Assembly: GCA_023935145.1 (NCBI GenBank)
Contig: CM043700.1
Span: 63,506,620 to 63,570,619, forward strand
DNA: 64,000 bases
Source of the DNA: Bretschneidera sinensis
Taxonomy: Eukaryota > Streptophyta > Magnoliopsida > Brassicales > Akaniaceae
Direction: 5' to 3'
Made by a program: the position numbers and the translations under genes. Below the pieces are notes generated by a model. The model saw nothing but the letters and a program-made list of their open reading frames with translations, ran no database searches and was not told the origin of the DNA. Shown one piece after another: positions 1 through 10,361 of the stretch. Positions within the stretch are counted from its first letter, which is position 1, and the number at the start of each line of letters is the position of its first letter.

Positions 1-1192
1 AGTCATTCTAACCAAGGAATTTGGGAATTGGCAAGAATAAATACAATAATTGGAAGCAACAAAAGTGCAAGAATGATTTAACAACACCTCTAATTGACTT
101 AAAATCAATCCATATCCATAATTGGCATGTTTAAAACCAATGTTTTACAACATAAGCACTTACAAACTGTGCACTACAAAAAAAACTACCTATTTTTCAA
201 CTCCCAAATTCAGTTCTTGGCAATATAAGCACTTACAAACTGTGCACCACAAAACAAAAAAAACCCCATTTATTTTCCAGCTCAAAAAATCAGTCAGTAC
301 TTGACAACATAAGCACTTACAAACGATACATCATATATTATCCATCTATTTCCCACCACTTGACACCATAAGCATGTGCAAAATTAAAAAATTAGTGCTT
401 GACAACATAAGCACATACAAAAGAAATGTCATAGCACTAAATAAGAGACACAAACTGTACAAGTGGAGAAAATCCTCTACAAAAAAACCACTTATATTCC
501 AAGAACACATTTCCTAACACAACTCGTTATGAAATCTTTCTTTTTCCATCGATCTTTTATTTTCTTGAAGAAACAACATTCAAGGGTTCCAAACTTTGAA
601 TTAACCTTTTGTACCTCATCGCATTAGTTGCAGCAAGTAAACTCTCGTACAAGATGATGTTGACTCTTGGAGGAGGGGCATTAAATGCTTCAACAAGTGC
701 AATAGAGCATGTGGGGCATGTAGGTGCTGCAGTTGGGCATGTAGGTGCTACAGTAGGGCCTGTGGGTGCTGTAGTAGGCCTTGTGGGAGCTATTGTAGGG
801 ACAGTGGGTGATCCAGGCCCATTTTTCTTTCTCCCCTAATTCAAACAAAAACAAAAGCATATTAAAAGCCATATCAAACAAAGCCCACATCCATTGAGAA
901 ATTATTGAACATACATACCTTTCTTTGTCCATTCCCATTATATTTCATCTTCTTCTAAGGTGTTGTTCCAGACCCATTTGCTCTTCCTCCCTGATATATT
1001 AAATTGATAAAAACTCAAAATGTATATACAACATGGACTAAATTCAAACTTTAAATCATATATATTAAATCACATACATATACATACATACCTGATTGTC
1101 CACACTGTCAGATCCATCAATGTCAAAACCGAAATAAACATGACTCTTCCTCACCTAAATAGAATCAATGGACACTTAGCATTTCGAATATG
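1..1192 (-). pseudogene. MULE transposase gene, 3' end (fragment 3 of 3)
   Basis: This is the distal part of the Mutator-like transposase gene on the minus strand. It is separated from the rest by the retrotransposon at 1198-6812. Reading the minus strand from about 840 to 680 gives a proline/threonine/alanine-rich stretch of repeated APT(G/C)PT units, then a short tail continuing to about 460. Pro-rich C-terminal tails after the zinc knuckle are common in plant MuDR-type proteins. The assignment rests mainly on position: the SWIM and CCHC parts at 6818-7691 lead directly into it once the retrotransposon is removed. The region also holds splice-like and noncoding sequence, so exon limits are uncertain. 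The opposite-strand Val/Gly-rich reading at 609-839 is a shadow of the repeat. Confidence 0.5.
145..430. repeat. Degenerate short repeats around CATAAGCACTTACAAA
   Basis: The string CATAAGCACTTACAAAC, or a close variant, recurs near 150, 222, 310, 370 and 402, each time after a TTGACAACA- or TTGGCAATA-like lead. The spacing is irregular, about 40-85 bp. It lies in the 3' flank of the MULE gene and could be part of a subterminal repeat block, but no terminal inverted repeat was identified. Confidence 0.5.
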
Positions 1193-1197
1193 AGCAT

Positions 1198-2481
1198 TGA
1201 TAAGTGCCAAATATTGCATATTTTGGCCCTCTAATTTACATTTGTTAGCTTAGGAATTTGTTACTTTGAGTTGCTTTCGTTGTTTTTCAGGTTTACAAGC
1301 ACTGGGAAAGGAGTTTCACTAAAATTGCCAGAATTGCCGTACAGATCAATCATCTTTGAAAATTAAACTGTATTGATTCAAGAAGAACCAGGATATGAGC
1401 CATATATGCTTAGAAAGATCCAGAAGTCTATTTTCTGGAGAATTTTACGGCTCGTAAAAATGATTTTTCTACAGAAAGTTATGACCGTTTTAGTAGACAA
1501 AGGTCAGGCTGTGCGGGCTGTGCGGGATTTCAGCGTGAACAGAAGTTTTGAAGGGCATGTGAAGACTTAAATCCAACATCCCACATTGGTTGGAAACACA
1601 TTTCTATATCCCACATCCCACATCGGATTGGAAACACATTCCACTTGTGGTATTTGCCTATATAAGACCCACTCCACTTCATCATTCAGTGTACAATTCC
1701 TGAGCCACTTTGGTGTTTACCGGTGGACGTCCGTCAGCATTCTGGTGGATCCTGAAGGCATTGCTACCACGAGGGGAAGCGTTGCCCGTCAGCGAGTGGA
1801 ATTTCTCCCATGTAAAGTTGTTTATTTATTTCTTTATATTCAGTTGTTTTAGTTTAAATGTTTAGCACTTTTTATTATAGTTTTATTGTTATGAGTGGCT
1901 AGACTCTTCAACTAAGGTTGAAGATGAAGCCCCGCCGTTGTTTGGCTTAGTAGTTCAGATTTGCTTGTACAAATCTGACAATTTTTAGTATAAATGTTCT
2001 GTCAATTATTTGAGTTAATCTTATAATTGATTGAGTTTAAATTGTCTGTTGGATTTTCTTTGTGTTTCATCTGATGGATACATCGAATGCTTTTCGATTA
2101 AATTGGATTCCCTTTGTGATTTGTTGAGAGCGGATACATCGGGTGCTTTTGGTTTAGTTGGGATATTCTTTGTTTTTTGTCTTATAGTTGGATTCATTGA
2201 ATGTTTTGATAGGCTATATTTTTAGAACATGTATGCTTAACTTCGGTGGGGTGGATTCAGAAACCTTAGTACTTTTTATTATTAGTTTTAAAATCAATTT
2301 AATTTTGTTTTAATTTGTTTTGCAAATTATCATTCAAAATTCGAAACTAGGTTAAGATAGAGTTAATTTAGATTGAAAATATACTTTCACAACGCAATTC
2401 CCTATGGATTCGACCTCGCACTTGTACAACGCTATACTGCAAACGACTCGTGCGCTTGCGAGTAAATTAAAACTCACAACA
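1198..2481 (+). repeat. 5' LTR of the Athila-like element
   Basis: It starts TGATAAGTGCC and ends ACTCACAACA, 1284 bp. A TATA box, TATATAAG, lies at 1659-1666, followed by a plausible transcript start region. Apparent short ORFs inside it (1373-1852, 2031-2225) occur identically in the other LTR and are not genes. Confidence 0.93.
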
Positions 2482-2487
2482 AGTTTT

Positions 2488-2504
2488 TGGCGCCATTGCC
2501 GGGG
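2488..2504 (+). promoter_or_regulatory. Primer-binding site, tRNA-Asp type
   Basis: The sequence TGGCGCCATTGCCGGGG lies 6 bases after the 5' LTR end. It matches the usual Athila PBS, complementary to the 3' end of tRNA-Asp, apart from one base (CAT where CGT is usual). Confidence 0.8.
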
Positions 2505-2638
2505 AATTGTTTGGTTTGTGAAAATTTTTGGTCTAAATTGATTTTATTTTTCTACTAGTTAGTTATCCAAAAAAAAAATGTGGATGAATCCAGTGCCGGT
2601 TTCACAGTTTAGAGGACGCCCTCAAGGATTTCATTAAA

Positions 2639-4272
2639 ATGACCGGCCCGTCCCTCAATGCTGCCAACACTTTCAATGTTGAAAGCTGTTCCATCAGTGC
2701 TAGTCCCATGCATCTAGCACAGAATTGCCCATCAATGCCGGCTTGTGCCGAGTATCCTATGGAACAAATGAATGCTTTCAATGACTGTTGTTGGCAATCA
2801 AATGGATCTTGCTCTGAAACATACAATCCAAGGTGGTGGGACCACTCTAATTTTTCATGGGAGCAGAACCAACTGATGAATCAGGGAGGAGCCCCTTACA
2901 CTCCTAAATTTCCTCCACCAATTCCAAATTATGGTCACTCAGCTTATCCAGCACCATCACCCGCTTACCAAGCTCCCATTCAAGCGCCAACGTCGGTTTC
3001 ACAATCATTGGAGGACGCTCTCAATGATTTCATGAAAATGACTAGCCAATCTATGAGTGAAGTGATGAGTGCAACAATAGAAAACACCCAAGCGATTGCC
3101 ACACTAGAGAGTCAAATTGATCAAATCGCAAGTTATGTGGGTGAAAGAGAGGAAGGAACGTTCCCCAGTCAAACTGAGCCTAACCCAAAGGAACAGTTTG
3201 CAGTGGGAAATTCTTCAACTCCAATGCATTGGCAGGAACAAGTGCAATCAACTGTCCCATACTTGTCTGGGAGACAAGTGGACAATCAAGTGGAAGAGAA
3301 CCCTGCTATGCACCAAGGACAAGAGAGTGGCAACAATGAGAAGAGATATGCTGAGCCATCTACAGCCACTCGTATTATTAAGGATCTCTCTAGGTCATTT
3401 TTACCTAAAGCGCTTTACCCTGAGAGACTACAAGTGCCAAAGAAAGAAGGGAAGTCTGAGGACATTATGGAGGCATGCTTTGCTCAGTTTGAAGAGAATT
3501 TGGATTTAGATAAGTTACTTGAGCAAGCAAATACTATCGTGGAGTCTACTCCTCGGGAGAGTAGTAGGACAGAGGAGACTATGGATGAATCCCGTATTGA
3601 GGATCCCTTGGAGGCATGCTTTGCTCACTTTGGAGAGGACTTGGGCTTAGATAAGTTACTCGATGAAGTAAATGTCATTTTGGAGTCTGATCCTCGAGAA
3701 ATCAGTGAGACAGAGGAAACCACAACACCTGAACCTCACAAGAAGGAACTTAAGCCTTTACTGGATAATCTTAAGTATAAGTTCCTGGGTCCAGCATACT
3801 GTTTGCCTGTGATAATAGCTTCAGATTTGGGAGAAGCTCAAGAGGAGAAATTAGTTGACGTCTTAAGAGAGCATAAGGAAGCTATAGGCTGGACTATTGA
3901 GGATGTCAAGGGGATCAGCCCCTCGTTGGTAATACACACGATACAGTTTGAGGAGAATGCCAAGCCATCGAGGGAGCCACAAAGAAGGCTGCTTTGCAAG
4001 AGGTTGTGAGGGCGGAAGATATTAAGCTTTTAGAGGCAGGGATCATTTATCCCATCTCTGATAGCAAGTGGGTGAGCCAGATTCTAGTCATGGTCAAACG
4101 TGCTGAATTTACGGTAGTAAATAAAGACAACGAGTTGGTTCCAACTCGAGTGCAGTCAAGATGGAGAAAGTGTCTAGACTACCGTAAATTGAATGCTGCC
4201 ATTAGGCCTGATCATTTTCCATTCCCATTTATTGATCAAATGGTGGAGCGTTTAGTTGGGCATGTTTACTAA
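2639..4272 (+). pseudogene. Truncated gag-pol of the Athila-like element
   Basis: A 456-residue frame (2639-4009) holds the C-terminal part of gag. It begins with a decayed zinc-knuckle motif (C-x-I-S-x-S-P-M-H-L-A-Q-N-C-P) and continues through a Pro/Ala-rich linker, a coiled-coil-like stretch (about residues 125-170, ending IASYVGEREEGTFPSQ) and a duplicated acidic segment (EACFAxFxExLxLDKLL, twice). It ends with the conserved block before RT (FLGPAYCLPVIIASDL to AIGWTIEDVKGISPS). A one-frame shift near 4000 leads into 3994-4272, the RT N-terminus with CLDYRKLNAA and FPFIDQMVERL, after which pol simply stops. No catalytic YxDD/FMDD is present. The long open frame in a low-divergence element suggests the gag part may have been kept intact until recently. 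Confidence 0.85.
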
Positions 4273-5527
4273 TTTTGGGTCTGGCTGAAGACGTTAAACT
4301 TAGCGCTCATGGGAGGCACCCCACAGCTTATCTTTTCTTTTGTTTATTTATTATTTCGCATTTTTATGATTAATGTTTGTTTCCAGTATTTTTTGTTTTC
4401 CAGTTTTTATTTTTCAGGGACAAAGCGTACTTCAGTTCAAGTTTGGAGGTATGCTATGAGCCATACCAGTCCAAATAGTTCTCCATATCCCAGGTCAGCT
4501 CTTTCCATATTAGTCACACATTGGGGTCAATGTGTAATTTAAGTTTGGGGGTATGGGAGACACATCACACACTTTGTCCTAATTTGTTGTCTTTTCGTCA
4601 TAGAGATAAATGCATGCTCATGTTATCGTGAAATTTTAGTTGATCTAAACATTTTCTGTGATGTGATGTCATTGGTGAGCTTAACATTTTGAACACATGA
4701 TCTGGTGATAAATTTTTAAAATTTAGTTACCTACTTTAGGCATTTTGAGAATTCACATGTTTGATCTAATCTAACACGAGCACATTAGCACAAATTATGT
4801 GAGGTATGACATGTGATTTTAATGTGTATTTTTCCTTATCTTAACTGAAACTGGATGACTTGTTGGATGAACTCTTGGGCATAGGAAAATATAAAAAAAA
4901 AATTATCAATAAACTTTTCGCTGAGTAACTGGACCTCTTGCCTCAGTAAGCAGTGAGTGTTCACGTCAAAAGGTGGAATTTTGCTTGGTAATATTAAGGT
5001 CGGTTTAATTTCGTAACCTTTTTGACTCGAGTTAGTAAGTCCTTAGGGGTGTCTTTACACCTAATGCCCTAAAACCACCTGGTTTGGGAGTCATTGACTT
5101 AACACTCGCTACATGGGTCAATTAGAAAGCTTAAGGGAACTAAACATAGCCATGCCTTATTAAAAAAAAATACTATGCCTTTGTCGTTCATTTTTTATGG
5201 GAAATTCGGTGTATCTTGAGACATGGAAACCTTACACATTAGAGTTACTTGGAAGCTTCATTTTTATATGCTAATTCACCTTATACTGATTCAAGCTTGT
5301 GATGCCTTATCCTGCCTTTTGTAAGTAATTAGATTTTAACATTTCTATTCATTGCAAAGATGGGTTTACCTTTTTAAGCTTGCTTATGAATGAATATCAT
5401 GGTGATGTGTGCTCCTTAAATTTTTGGATACCATGAGTGATGACTTTATCTTTATGTTCTTTGTTTTTCATTGAGTCTTTTATTTTGTTTTGCTAAGGGA
5501 CTAGCAAATTGTAAGTTTGGGGGTATT
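4273..5527 (+). other. Noncoding 3' internal region of the Athila-like element
   Basis: These 1.25 kb between the truncated RT and the 3' LTR carry no convincing coding frame. The region ends in a purine-rich AAGTTTGGGGGTATT tract at about 5513-5527, the probable polypurine tract that primes plus-strand synthesis. A similar AAGTTTGGGGGTAT string occurs earlier at about 4541-4554, possibly a relic polypurine tract. Confidence 0.7.
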
Positions 5528-6812
5528 TGATGAGTGCCAAATATTGCATATTTTGGCCCTCTAACTTACATTTGTTAGCTTAGGAATTTGTTACTTTGAG
5601 TTGTTTTCGTTGTTTTTCAGGTTTACAAGCACTGGGAAAGGAGTTTCACTAAAATTGCCAGAATTGCCCGTACAGATCAATCATCTTTGAAAATTAAACT
5701 GTATTGATTCAAGAAGAACCAGGATATGAGCCATATATGCTTAGAAAGATCCAGAAGTCTATTTTCTGGAGAATTTTACGGCTCGTAAAAATGATTTTTC
5801 TACAGAAAGTTATGGCCGTTTTAGTAGACAAAGGTCAGGCTGTGCGGACTGTGCGGGATTTCAGCGTGAACAGAAGTTTTGAAGGGCATGTGAAGACTTA
5901 AATCCAACATCCCACATTAGTTGGAAACACATTTCTATATCCCACATCCCACATCGGATTGGAAACACATTCCACTTGTGGTATTTGCCTATATAAGACC
6001 CACTCCACTTCATCATTCAGTGTACAATTCCTGAGCCACTTTGGTGTTTACCGGTGGATGTCCGTCAGCATTCTGGTGGATCCTGAAGGCATTGCTACCA
6101 CGAGGGGAAGCGCTGCCCGTCAGCGAGTGGAATTTCTCCCATGTAAAGTTGTTTATTTATTTCTTTATATTCAGTTGTTTTAGTTTAAATGTTTAGTACT
6201 TTTTATTATAGTTTTATTGTTATAAGTGGCTAGACTCTTCAGCTAAGGTTGAAGATGAAGCCCCGCCGTTGTTTGGCGTAGTAGTTCAGATTTTCTTGTA
6301 CAAATCTGACAATTTTTAGTATAAATGTTCTGTCAATTATTTGAGTTAATCTTATAATTGATTGAGTTTAAATTGTCTGTTGGATTTTCTTTGTGTTTCA
6401 TCTGATGGATACATCGAATGCTTTTCGATTAAATTGGATTCCCTTTGTGATTTGTTGAGAGCGGATACATCGGGTGCTTTTGGTTTAGTTGGGATATTCT
6501 TTGTTTTTTGTCTTATAGTTGGATTCATTGAATGTTTTGATAGGCTATATTTTTAGAACATGTATGCTTAACTTCGGTGGGGTGGATTCAGAAACCTTAG
6601 TGCTTTTTATTATTAGTTTTAAAATCAATTTAATTTTGTTTTAATTTGTTTTGCAAATTGTCATTCAAAATTCGAAACTAGGTTAAGATAGAGTTAATTT
6701 AGATTGAAAATATATATTCACAATGCAATTCCCTGTGGATTCGACCTCGCACTTGCACAACGCTATACTGCAATTGACTCGTGCGCTTGCGAGTAAATTA
6801 AAACTCACAACA
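5528..6812 (+). repeat. 3' LTR of the Athila-like element
   Basis: It starts TGATGAGTGCC and ends ACTCACAACA, 1285 bp. The TATA box copy is at 5990-5997. Base differences from the 5' LTR cluster in the last 100 bp. The perfect AGCAT duplication follows at 6813-6817. Confidence 0.93.
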
Positions 6813-6817
6813 AGCAT

Positions 6818-7691
6818 ATTACTATATAACATCAAGTAATTTAATTTTACCAACCTGAGTTGATTTCTCAATATTACTTCTAGAAGTTGATGCACTTTTC
6901 TTGTTTCCACCAATCTCACCTATACATGTTCTTGAATTATGGACCTTAATGCCACATTTTGTGCACGTGACCTCACTGCTTCTCTTCAACTTTTAACAAT
7001 TAGTCACCTCACCAAGGCTTTTCCTTCTATATTTCTTTGGTCTGCCAAGTGGCATCCTTAATGAAGGAGGCAATGGCTCATCTAACCTAGTTCTGGGCCA
7101 CAAATTTGGCCCATTGGTTGGGTTAATAATATCTGAATAACACTTAATGTATGTATCCCTACTATAGCACTTGTTCACAAATTCCTCTAGGTTTCTCCTC
7201 ATGTAATATATTGCACTTATGGCACATGGGCATCGTATGCCAATCAGATCCCATTTATAAAAAGTGTATGTGTGCTTCTCTAGGTCAGGGACATACTTAT
7301 TCCCTTTAACAACCACCTAGATTTTATTCCCACTAGAACTAGTAAAGGCACAATGCCTAACCCAAACCTTTTGTTTCTCTAAAATCATTTGAATCTTTGG
7401 ATAAATAAGTCCATTGTATCTCATTATCCTATCTCTGTTTTTAGCAATCCTAACCATTAGCTTGGTTCTAATTATTTCTTGGAGTGTCAAAATAGGTTTA
7501 TCTCTAGTCTCACAGATGAAAGAATTAAATGACTCACTTGATTTATTGAGTAGTAAGTCACACTTAATCCTAGAGCTAAAGACATGTATAGCCTAGTGTT
7601 AGATTGGCTTCTTCATCAACCAATTGTGTGCCTCAACCTTTATATTCTTGATTTCATTCATCTAGTGCTCCAACCTTTCAAAAGTGGTAGC
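6818..7691 (-). pseudogene. MULE transposase, SWIM and zinc-knuckle part (fragment 2 of 3)
   Basis: The minus strand from 7686 down reads as the C-terminal half of a MuDR-type transposase: ATTFERLEH, NWLMKKP, KCDLLLN...SFNSFI, RDKPILTLQEIIRTKLMVRI, then the SWIM zinc finger (YTFYKWDLIGIRCPCAISAI, 7300-7150 region) and the basic GRPKKYRRKS motif near 7035. In the family the SWIM motif is CxCx(n)CxH; here the first Cys pair reads YTFYKW and the last His is Ala, so metal binding is probably lost. A CCHC knuckle, CTKCGIKVHNSRTC, follows at about 6975-6934. Several in-frame stops show it is dead. It joins 24161-24710 once the inserted 7692-24155 element is removed. Confidence 0.85.
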
Positions 7692-8245
7692 TGTTGATGC
7701 CAAAAATCGTTGTTGCTGACATGGCCTAGATGCTGACGTGGCCTGGGTGCTGACATGGTCCTGCACAAGTAACAGAGGTGAATTAAAGACCCTCAGAGGA
7801 GGGGAGAGGAAGACTTCCGAGGGTGCTCCGATGCTGATGTTAGTACGAGGGCTTAGGAGAGGCCAAGGCCGAATGTTAACTTTAGAATAAATCAAATGTA
7901 ATTAGACGAGTGTGAATATCAAAAAGTGTTCTCCCTTTGGACTTACATACCTCAGGCTATTTATAGTCGTCTAAGTGGAGGTTGCCCATGTGAGGGGAGG
8001 GATGGCCTCGCCCCTGTGATCCTGAGCCTCTGGTGATAGGTCTCAGTTGCATGTTTAGATGGTCGCGTGTCTCAGAGGGGGTTAGGTCTGCTAACCCTGC
8101 CTTGACGTGGTGATGGCATGATTAACCCACTCCACGTGTGCTTTGTTAGGCTATAGAGTTTTTAACACGTGTCATCGTCCTATTGGTGATGCCAGAATCC
8201 ATGTGTAGGCATTTTATTGGACGAGGGTTTTTGGGGGCTTCATCA
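7692..8245 (-). repeat. LTR of the LARD-like element (3' LTR in element sense)
   Basis: On the plus strand it runs TGTTGATGCC...TTCATCA, 554 bp. It holds a small tandem duplication (GCTGACATGGCCT / GCTGACGTGGCCT / GCTGACATGGTCC, 7708-7765) that the other LTR lacks. A minus-strand TATA box, CTATAAATAG, lies at 7966-7957. Confidence 0.85.
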
Positions 8246-8261
8246 TAGGCCCCCCACTTCC
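8246..8261 (-). promoter_or_regulatory. Polypurine tract of the LARD-like element
   Basis: The minus strand reads GGAAGTGGGGGGCCTA directly before the LTR start TGATGAAG. This is the expected position and composition for plus-strand priming and it fixes the element's orientation. Confidence 0.7.
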
Positions 8262-8334
8262 TTGAGTACATTTATGTGTTTAAGGAAGTATTGCAGGGTA
8301 CGGTCATTAATGAAAGGGGTAGTGTGCCATGCTT

Positions 8335-8838
8335 TGACAGAGCCATGCCGAGCGTATGTAGAGCAATCCATCTGCTCGCCTTGAAGACATGAGTCCAAGT
8401 ATGTGTGGAAAATTTTCCATTTGCTCGGACCTTGTAGCTATTGGGTTGAGCACGTGTGGAGCAATCCATCTGCTCGCCCATGGAGGTATGAGTTTGAGTG
8501 TGAGTTGAGGTGGGTCCATCAGCTCAGATCTTAGAGCTAGTGGACCGAGCCTGTATGGAGCAATCCATTTGCTCGGCCTTGGAGAAATGAGTCCGAGTGT
8601 GAGTGGAGTTGGGTCCATCAGCTTGGATCTTGGAGCAAGTAGGCTGACCCTGTGTGGAGCAATCCATCTGCTTGGCCTTGGAGAAATGAGTCCCAACATG
8701 TGTGGAGTCATCCACTGCTCAGACCTTGGAACTAGTGGGCTGAGCTTGTGTGGAGCAATCCATCTGCTCGGCCTTAGAGAAATGAGTCTGAGTGTGAGTG
8801 GAGTTGGGTCCATCAGCTCGGATCTTGAGCTAGTGGGT
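8335..8838. repeat. Tandem array A, left part (about 99-bp unit)
   Basis: Units share GGAGCAATCCATCTGCTCGG, then a GAGAAATGAGTCCGAG-like block, and end with GATCTTGGAGCTAGTGGGC. About five units are present. The array is split by the Athila insertion and continues at 20659. Frames of up to 168 codons in it are by-products of repeat periodicity. Confidence 0.9.
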
Positions 8839-10203
8839 TGATGAGAGCCATAAAATGCATCTCAAAGGTACTTAATTATTAGCATTTTAGGGTTGATCTA
8901 GGTTTTAATTGCAGTTTTATTCGTTAATAACTCTAAAGTGATATTCTTGAATTGTTGATCTATTTCGGTGCACTTTCAGGTACTTTGAGTCCAAAAGAGA
9001 AGGAAAAGCTATCGTTGCTTGAAGTACAATGACTCAATGAATACTGAAGTGAAGGCATGATTATGGAAGCACAAAACGAAGAGAATCAAGTCTTAAGTGT
9101 GTGCGCTGCAGCCTAGAAATATTCAAGCCTCGGCCTCCAGAAGCTTGCCCAAAAGAGCTAATCCTCCTTCAGTGTGCGCCGCGGCCTGGACTAGGTAGGG
9201 CCGGGCGCCCAGAACCTTCACAAGACTTCAACACCAGTCAGAGTCGCAGCCTAGATTAGGCAGGGCCGTGGCACCCAGAAGCTCTCCAGAACAAAGAATA
9301 GTCAGAGCCGCGGCGCGAGAAAGTGAGAGCCACGACGCGCACTCGAAAGTTTGTTTCCGAGTTATGACCTAATTAGGACTTTAATGATTGTTTAAACCCT
9401 AGAATATCCTTGGACCTCTTGTACTATAAATAGATCATTTAGGGTTTTAGAAAGGATATCTTTTGAAGTCTGAGAAACTCAAGAAGGCTACCACACTTTC
9501 CTCCATCAAAGAGTTCAACCATGAACTTCATGGTGAACTAATCTCCAAGCAAGGCGAAGGGATGAATCCCTAGGTGTAGTTGTTCTTATTTTCCTTTCTT
9601 GATTCAGTTGGAGTTGGGCGTTATTGTTAAAACAATGTTATGCGTTACTCTTTTATCTAATTAAAGGATTTTCTTTTAATCCGGTGATTGTATCTTTATC
9701 TTTGATATAAGTCTAGTCATGCTCTTCCTATGTCATGATTATTGGGTATGATTGAGTCCGATAGATTTATCCTTTAGGTTTGTCAATTACTACAATATTG
9801 TCATTAAAGATATATTGTTGTTTCTTGATAAATCTATAGGATAGGTTATGTGTGCTTAACTCGAAAGAGTAATACATATCAATTACATTAGGGTATATAT
9901 ATGTACTTGATTGAATATTTGTCGATTGCTTGTTTGGGATGTGAAACTTGCAATCGAGATATAAATAACTAAATTAAAGATTGGAATAAGGCAACGAACT
10001 TAGGGAGGATTCCTGGAACCTTGTTGTTTCTTTATCATATTTTTCAATCTATTTACATAATTACCTCATCATTGATATCTTCTCACTTGATTATTATCGT
10101 TCGTGTTAAGGTTTGCACTTTTCCTTTATAGATCATTTTTCCCTGTGGAATCGACAGCCCAAAGCTGTGCTACAACTACTGCGTTATACTTTGGGCGTAA
10201 TCA
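8839..10203 (+). repeat. 5' LTR of the Athila element
   Basis: It starts TGATGAGAGCC and ends GGGCGTAATCA, 1365 bp. A GC-rich stretch at 9160-9345 with repeated GGCCTGGA/CTAGGCAGGGCCG-like motifs is longer here than in the 3' LTR by about 60 bp, a duplication or loss between motif copies. A TATA-like TATAAATAG occurs at about 9424-9432. Confidence 0.9.
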
Positions 10204-10208
10204 AATTT

Positions 10209-10225
10209 TGGCACCGTTGCCGGGG
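10209..10225 (+). promoter_or_regulatory. Primer-binding site, tRNA-Asp type
   Basis: TGGCACCGTTGCCGGGG lies 5 bases after the LTR end. It resembles the other PBS at 2488, but here the variant base is CACC for CGCC. Confidence 0.8.
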
Positions 10226-10361
10226 AAACACGCTTACATACAAGGAAATCTGTCAAACTCTAAGACAAGACGGTACTATCGTTCTTTTCTTTAAATTTTG
10301 ATTTTCTGATTTTCTTTTATTTGTTTTGTTTTATTTATTACCTTTTTAACTCAGTTGGTGT

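Larger units (their letters stand above)
1198..6812 (+). mobile_element. Non-autonomous Athila-like LTR retrotransposon
   Basis: This is a complete element bounded by two nearly identical LTRs (1198-2481 and 5528-6812) and a perfect 5-bp target duplication, AGCAT, at 1193-1197 and 6813-6817. The PBS just inside the 5' LTR is of the tRNA-Asp type used by Athila. The interior encodes only the C-terminal half of gag and a fragment that stops inside RT. The protease core, most of RT, RNase H and integrase are absent, so it must have been moved by another element's enzymes. By eye the LTRs differ at about 22 positions in 1284 bp (about 1.8%), the lowest divergence of any LTR pair here. It sits inside the MULE gene. 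Confidence 0.93.

Noticed and set aside
609..839. Val/Gly-rich plus-strand frame with GHVGA repeats
   Set aside because: Antisense shadow of the Pro/Thr/Ala-rich MULE tail.
1373..2225. Short frames inside the first LTR (65, 88 and 64 codons) repeated at 5704-6556
   Set aside because: They are duplicated because LTRs are duplicated; no protein similarity.
8272..8841. Overlapping frames of up to 168 codons on both strands
   Set aside because: They follow the 99-bp repeat (a multiple of 3), so stops are absent by periodicity.
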